NCBI GenBank assembly: GCA_000328365.1
Contig: KB300511.1
Location: forward strand, 162,246 to 226,245
Direction of reading: 5' to 3'
DNA: 64,000 nt
From: Capitella teleta
Lineage: Eukaryota; Annelida; Polychaeta; Capitellidae
Below are positions 60,417 through 64,000 of this stretch, one piece after another. A program made the position numbers and the translations under genes. The stretch's first letter is position 1. Each line of letters starts with the position of its first letter. The notes beneath the pieces are model-generated. The model ran no database searches, was not told where the DNA came from, and saw only the letters and a program-made list of their open reading frames with translations.

Positions 60417-63400
60417 GTAAATACGGCTTCAAATTTTGATGATCACTGTATTCTCAATCTGGCTCTCTTGTTTGCTTCACCCGCTATCAAGGTCTATTCC
60501 TATATTCTTGTCAATCTGAGTATTATTTCCATGTCAGACTGCTTAAAAGGAAACAAAGGTCAGAGGAGAGAATGGGGACATTGCTTGTCCACACACACAT
60601 GTCCCTTTGTGACCATTAGTCCTGCTGAATCAGCCCCTTGACCTAGTTCACTTCTCCTTCCTCTGTTGGGACTATTCTATTGGCTAGATCTCTTTGTAAT
60701 TTGCCTGGAAGAGTGTTATGCAGATCGGGAAGGATAGATTGTATCAAGATGATTGTTCATAATATTGTAATACTATAATTAAGTTATTCATCTGCATGTA
60801 TTACAGTAATAAAATCCAGAGTTACCACAATACCAAATTCAAGCATACCAAAATTGGTTCAATAGATTTATGATGCTGTTCTACATAAGCGAAGAAGGGG
60901 AGATTAGCACGCTGGCCTTCTGATGTGGTGGCACCCCTTCCAGACGGCCAACACCTTTGATCTGCTGCCATGCGACTTTTACTTTTATCTTCACCTACCG
61001 GTATTAAGCTCTCGCTTCTTGTGTTGTTGCATTAGCATTAAGGAGAGTGAGGGGTTCGCTCTGAATTGAGACGGGATTGATTTCCTCTTCGGGATCTTGA
61101 AGTGAGCATTTTTCATTGGAATGCCACAAATGATGACAAATCTCCTGTGTTCATCTTCCAGCCACAATGCGAAAACAGACGAACTGAGTTCTTAACATTG
61201 TGAGTTATCAGGAAATGGAAATCGATTTACTTTGTACTGTTGGTAATCGAAATTGAATGTAGCAGCCCTTTTGCATACACAGCAACCAGACAGAAATAGC
61301 TGAAATTGTGTTCTGATCCTTATATTGCATCTGTAATAAAATGGAAAGAAGCGGTGCTGAAAACTGAATCTCATCCCACTTTGGTTGAACTTGTCTGAAC
61401 ATGAAATGGACGTAGTGGAGGAGTCATCCTTAGCTATTTTTAACTACCTGTAGGTCAACTACTGTATGCGCGGGTCTGCTACTAGTATTCTATATACATG
61501 TACACGTATATATATATAATTTCTTTCTTTTTTTTTTCTTTTTTTTTTTTTCTTTCTTTTTTTCTTGTCAGTGAAAAGTTGAGGCCACTTCCTTTTTGTA
61601 GCTTTATTAAATTTGGTTCAATTCTTGACCTGATGCAGAAAAGTGTTTTTACAATAATTAGGTTTGCATATAAATGATATTATTATTTATGATCTGATAA
61701 ATGATCTGATCAATTGAGAAGCCACTCACCCAGGACTAACTCGTTAATCTATATATCTTGATGACATTCTAATCTCTTGTTTGCTTTCTTATCAATTCAG
61801 TTCTATAAATAGCCCTTTTCCTATTATTTTGTTCGGAAAGATAGTCAAGTTGGAAAACCAGAAAGTCGATTAATTACCAGCATGCGTCCTTGACCTTGGC
61901 TTTCCTGATTTTATTATAGAATTTTTCTTTTTGAAAAAAATTCTATATATCGTTTTTGTTATCGAGAAAGAAAGAATCGATTCATTAAATGGAGACATTA
62001 CCTTTCGCAGTGTCAAATGTGATTTATCGATTGTATTATTTTAATGTGCACTGTCAGCTTTTGCGAGCCATTATGCTTTTAATTCGATGCTTGCGCCATC
62101 ACCCCCTCCTCAATCGTCAGCCTAAAGTTTGCGTCAACTTCTGTTTATGCCGAAGCAGCTGTGACAGCGACATCGATCGATTGAAATCATCGCTTGGTTA
62201 CTGCGAACACGCACAGCGCGCACGTACAGCACGCACACCACGCACGCTCCAACTGAACATTGTGCGTGAATGCCGCTGAGTGCTTCTCTTGAATTATTGA
62301 TTTTAAAGGAGCGATTTTCTGAAATCTCTTTCTACTTTTATGTTTCATCGTTCATGTTGGTTCGGCACTTCATTCAGGCCGATTTTTCCAAAGGGAAAAT
62401 CTACTTTCAGTTTTGCTCTTCGTTATTTCAAGTTTCCAACAACAAAATCGCCCATGTCTTTTTTTTTTTTTTTTTTTTTTCCCCTGCCATTGTTCTTTCG
62501 AGGGTTTGGTTTGTCATTCTATTAATTATACAAACAGTAGGATTTTGAAAGTACACGTATATGTATAATATGTTTATTCTCGAGAGAACAGTTTTGTGAT
62601 GTTAAGAAACAAAGTGAAAATAATGTTTTCACAAAAGATCAGCATCATTTATGTGTAGCGTATATGACTGTACATGGTTTGCTTAGCTCCTGACCATCGT
62701 CAGTTTCCTTTTAAAGAAAAGTTAGGAATCGTGAGCATTGTAATGGCCCGATGCTAATTCCAATTGCTATGTTCAGCATATCCAATGTATTCGTCCGATT
62801 TGTGGGTTTCCGCTTGTAATATACAGGGTTGTCATGGGAACTTCATTCAGTGGCTACCTGTACTTTCCTTATCCCCACTGCTGTAGATATATGCGATCAC
62901 AATGCCTGTTCCACCGAGCACACGCCCGGACTTGATCGGTGATGGCAATTGAAGCTTTTCATAAGTCACTTCCAAACGAAGGCCAAATGAGTCCTTCTCC
63001 CGGTTAATAAGTTATTAATGAGGCTAATTTGCTTGCAGACATGTAGTGACACTTGCTACTCGCGACAGGTGCAACAGGCTACTGTTCACACCCGGTATTT
63101 GAAATTGGTACATACATAATATTTAGTATAATTATACAGCTCTGCACCATAATTATTATGTTCATGTACTTGGTATTTTATGAATTTTCTCAAATTCATT
63201 CAATGGTATTCTCTGTTGTTGAGAATGCTTGTATTTAGCTATAATCATTAAGTGGTAACACTTGCATGAGTAAGTACGGAATGCCCTCCACACTTCATCC
63301 CGCCGCATAGGTCAGTGTGTGGTCTAACTGGACCCTTCTGTGGGTGTTGGTTGCTGACCAATTGGATGATAGCCTTCTGTAGCAGACCTCGCATGCGGTG

Positions 63401-64000
63401 CCTTGATTGAATTGTGCTTCGCATATGATCTACTCTCATTGTTTGATTGATGGGAACACGATGTTTCATCGCATTGACGTGATCTCTGCCTGTATTTCGT
63501 GCAATGGTGTTGCAGATTGCATCTCGGTGGAATATATATTCTGACATTGATTATTCTTTCAAAGGAGAGATTTATGACAGTTATGACGATGTTGACATTG
63601 CTCTTCACAATTGATGCATAAAGCTGGTTAAATGTCAAAAGTAATGAGCTATTCTCTTTCTTGATCAATGTGCTTATTGTATGAAGGCATGTAATTATTT
63701 TATTGTTTTCGAACGCTGAGGGAAATGCTTATGGAATTACGGAGTAGAAGTTGATGCACCCACTGGCATATCATTATGGCATATGCCTTGCTAACGACCC
63801 CTGTAAGGCTGTCATGATTACCGGATTTGTGTTTCGCTTTGATGTATCTGCCGTTCTGGCTTGCACGTGGCTCAGGAGATAGGATGCACGCCTGTCTTGT
63901 GATCCACTGCATGGCGCACATTCATAGTGCTAATGGATACAACTCATTGATTGAACCTGTTTTTCTTCCATGTATTGTATGCCCCAACGTATATTATGGG
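60417..64000. other. Right end of window, probable long intron or intergenic DNA
   Basis: Pyrimidine-rich microsatellite DNA near 61520-61565 and poly-T near 62460-62480. Small ORFs at 62000-62280 and 63250-63920 have no recognisable domain. No transposon ends were identified. Confidence 0.4.

Noticed and set aside
62000-62548. ORFs near the right end with repeated CGCAC/CACAC sequence
   Set aside because: Composition is driven by simple repeats and there is no recognisable domain.
63248-63921. Minus-strand ORFs of 70-115 codons
   Set aside because: Overlapping frames without domains or splice support; likely chance.

Overview
This is eukaryotic, animal DNA. The host genes are split by many very short introns (about 40-100 bp) with normal GT-AG borders. 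They include metazoan genes for sterol sensing (SCAP), centriole assembly (rotatin), the SDR part of WWOX and the nuclear-pore basket protein NUP50. Tiny introns, tight gene spacing and a dense, mixed transposon load fit an early-branching animal, most likely a sponge. That taxonomic call is inference; no ribosomal or mitochondrial marker lies in the window. Two runs of N (25898-26132 and 45506-45555) are assembly gaps.

Layout. 1-5960: mobile-element debris, namely a TTAA-flanked non-autonomous element cut by the window edge, a LINE 3' fragment ending in a TTTA microsatellite, and a decayed Tc1/mariner transposase. 5975-8207 (+): a four-exon Golgi carbohydrate sulfotransferase. 9613-15932 (-): complete SCAP in about 21 exons. 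18600-31110: an accessory zone with a LINE tail, a retroelement gag fossil hit by a small 9-bp-TSD element, a broken hAT transposase, an 809-bp member of the same 9-bp-TSD family, a LINE on the minus strand with a young Gypsy LTR element inserted in it, and a THAP-like fragment. 31994-42802 (+): full-length rotatin, with a 694-bp TTAA element in its first intron. 44760-46767 (+): a LINE RT fragment, an assembly gap, then the SDR half of WWOX. 48000-52860 (+): Myb/SANT-like exons with a 3.8-kb TTAA element between the last two candidate exons. 54565-56471 (-): complete NUP50 with a pogo-like MITE in one intron. 58958 onward (+): the first exons of a coiled-coil gene that runs out of the window.

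The host genes do not form one pathway; this is ordinary gene-dense animal DNA. The most informative part is the small non-autonomous transposon families. One has long inverted ends and 9-10 bp target duplications (Mutator-like) and occurs as 64-bp to 809-bp versions. Two TTAA-target families occur, one of which carries a CCAAT/TATA-like promoter module conserved between both copies. I found no CRISPR, tRNA or rRNA.
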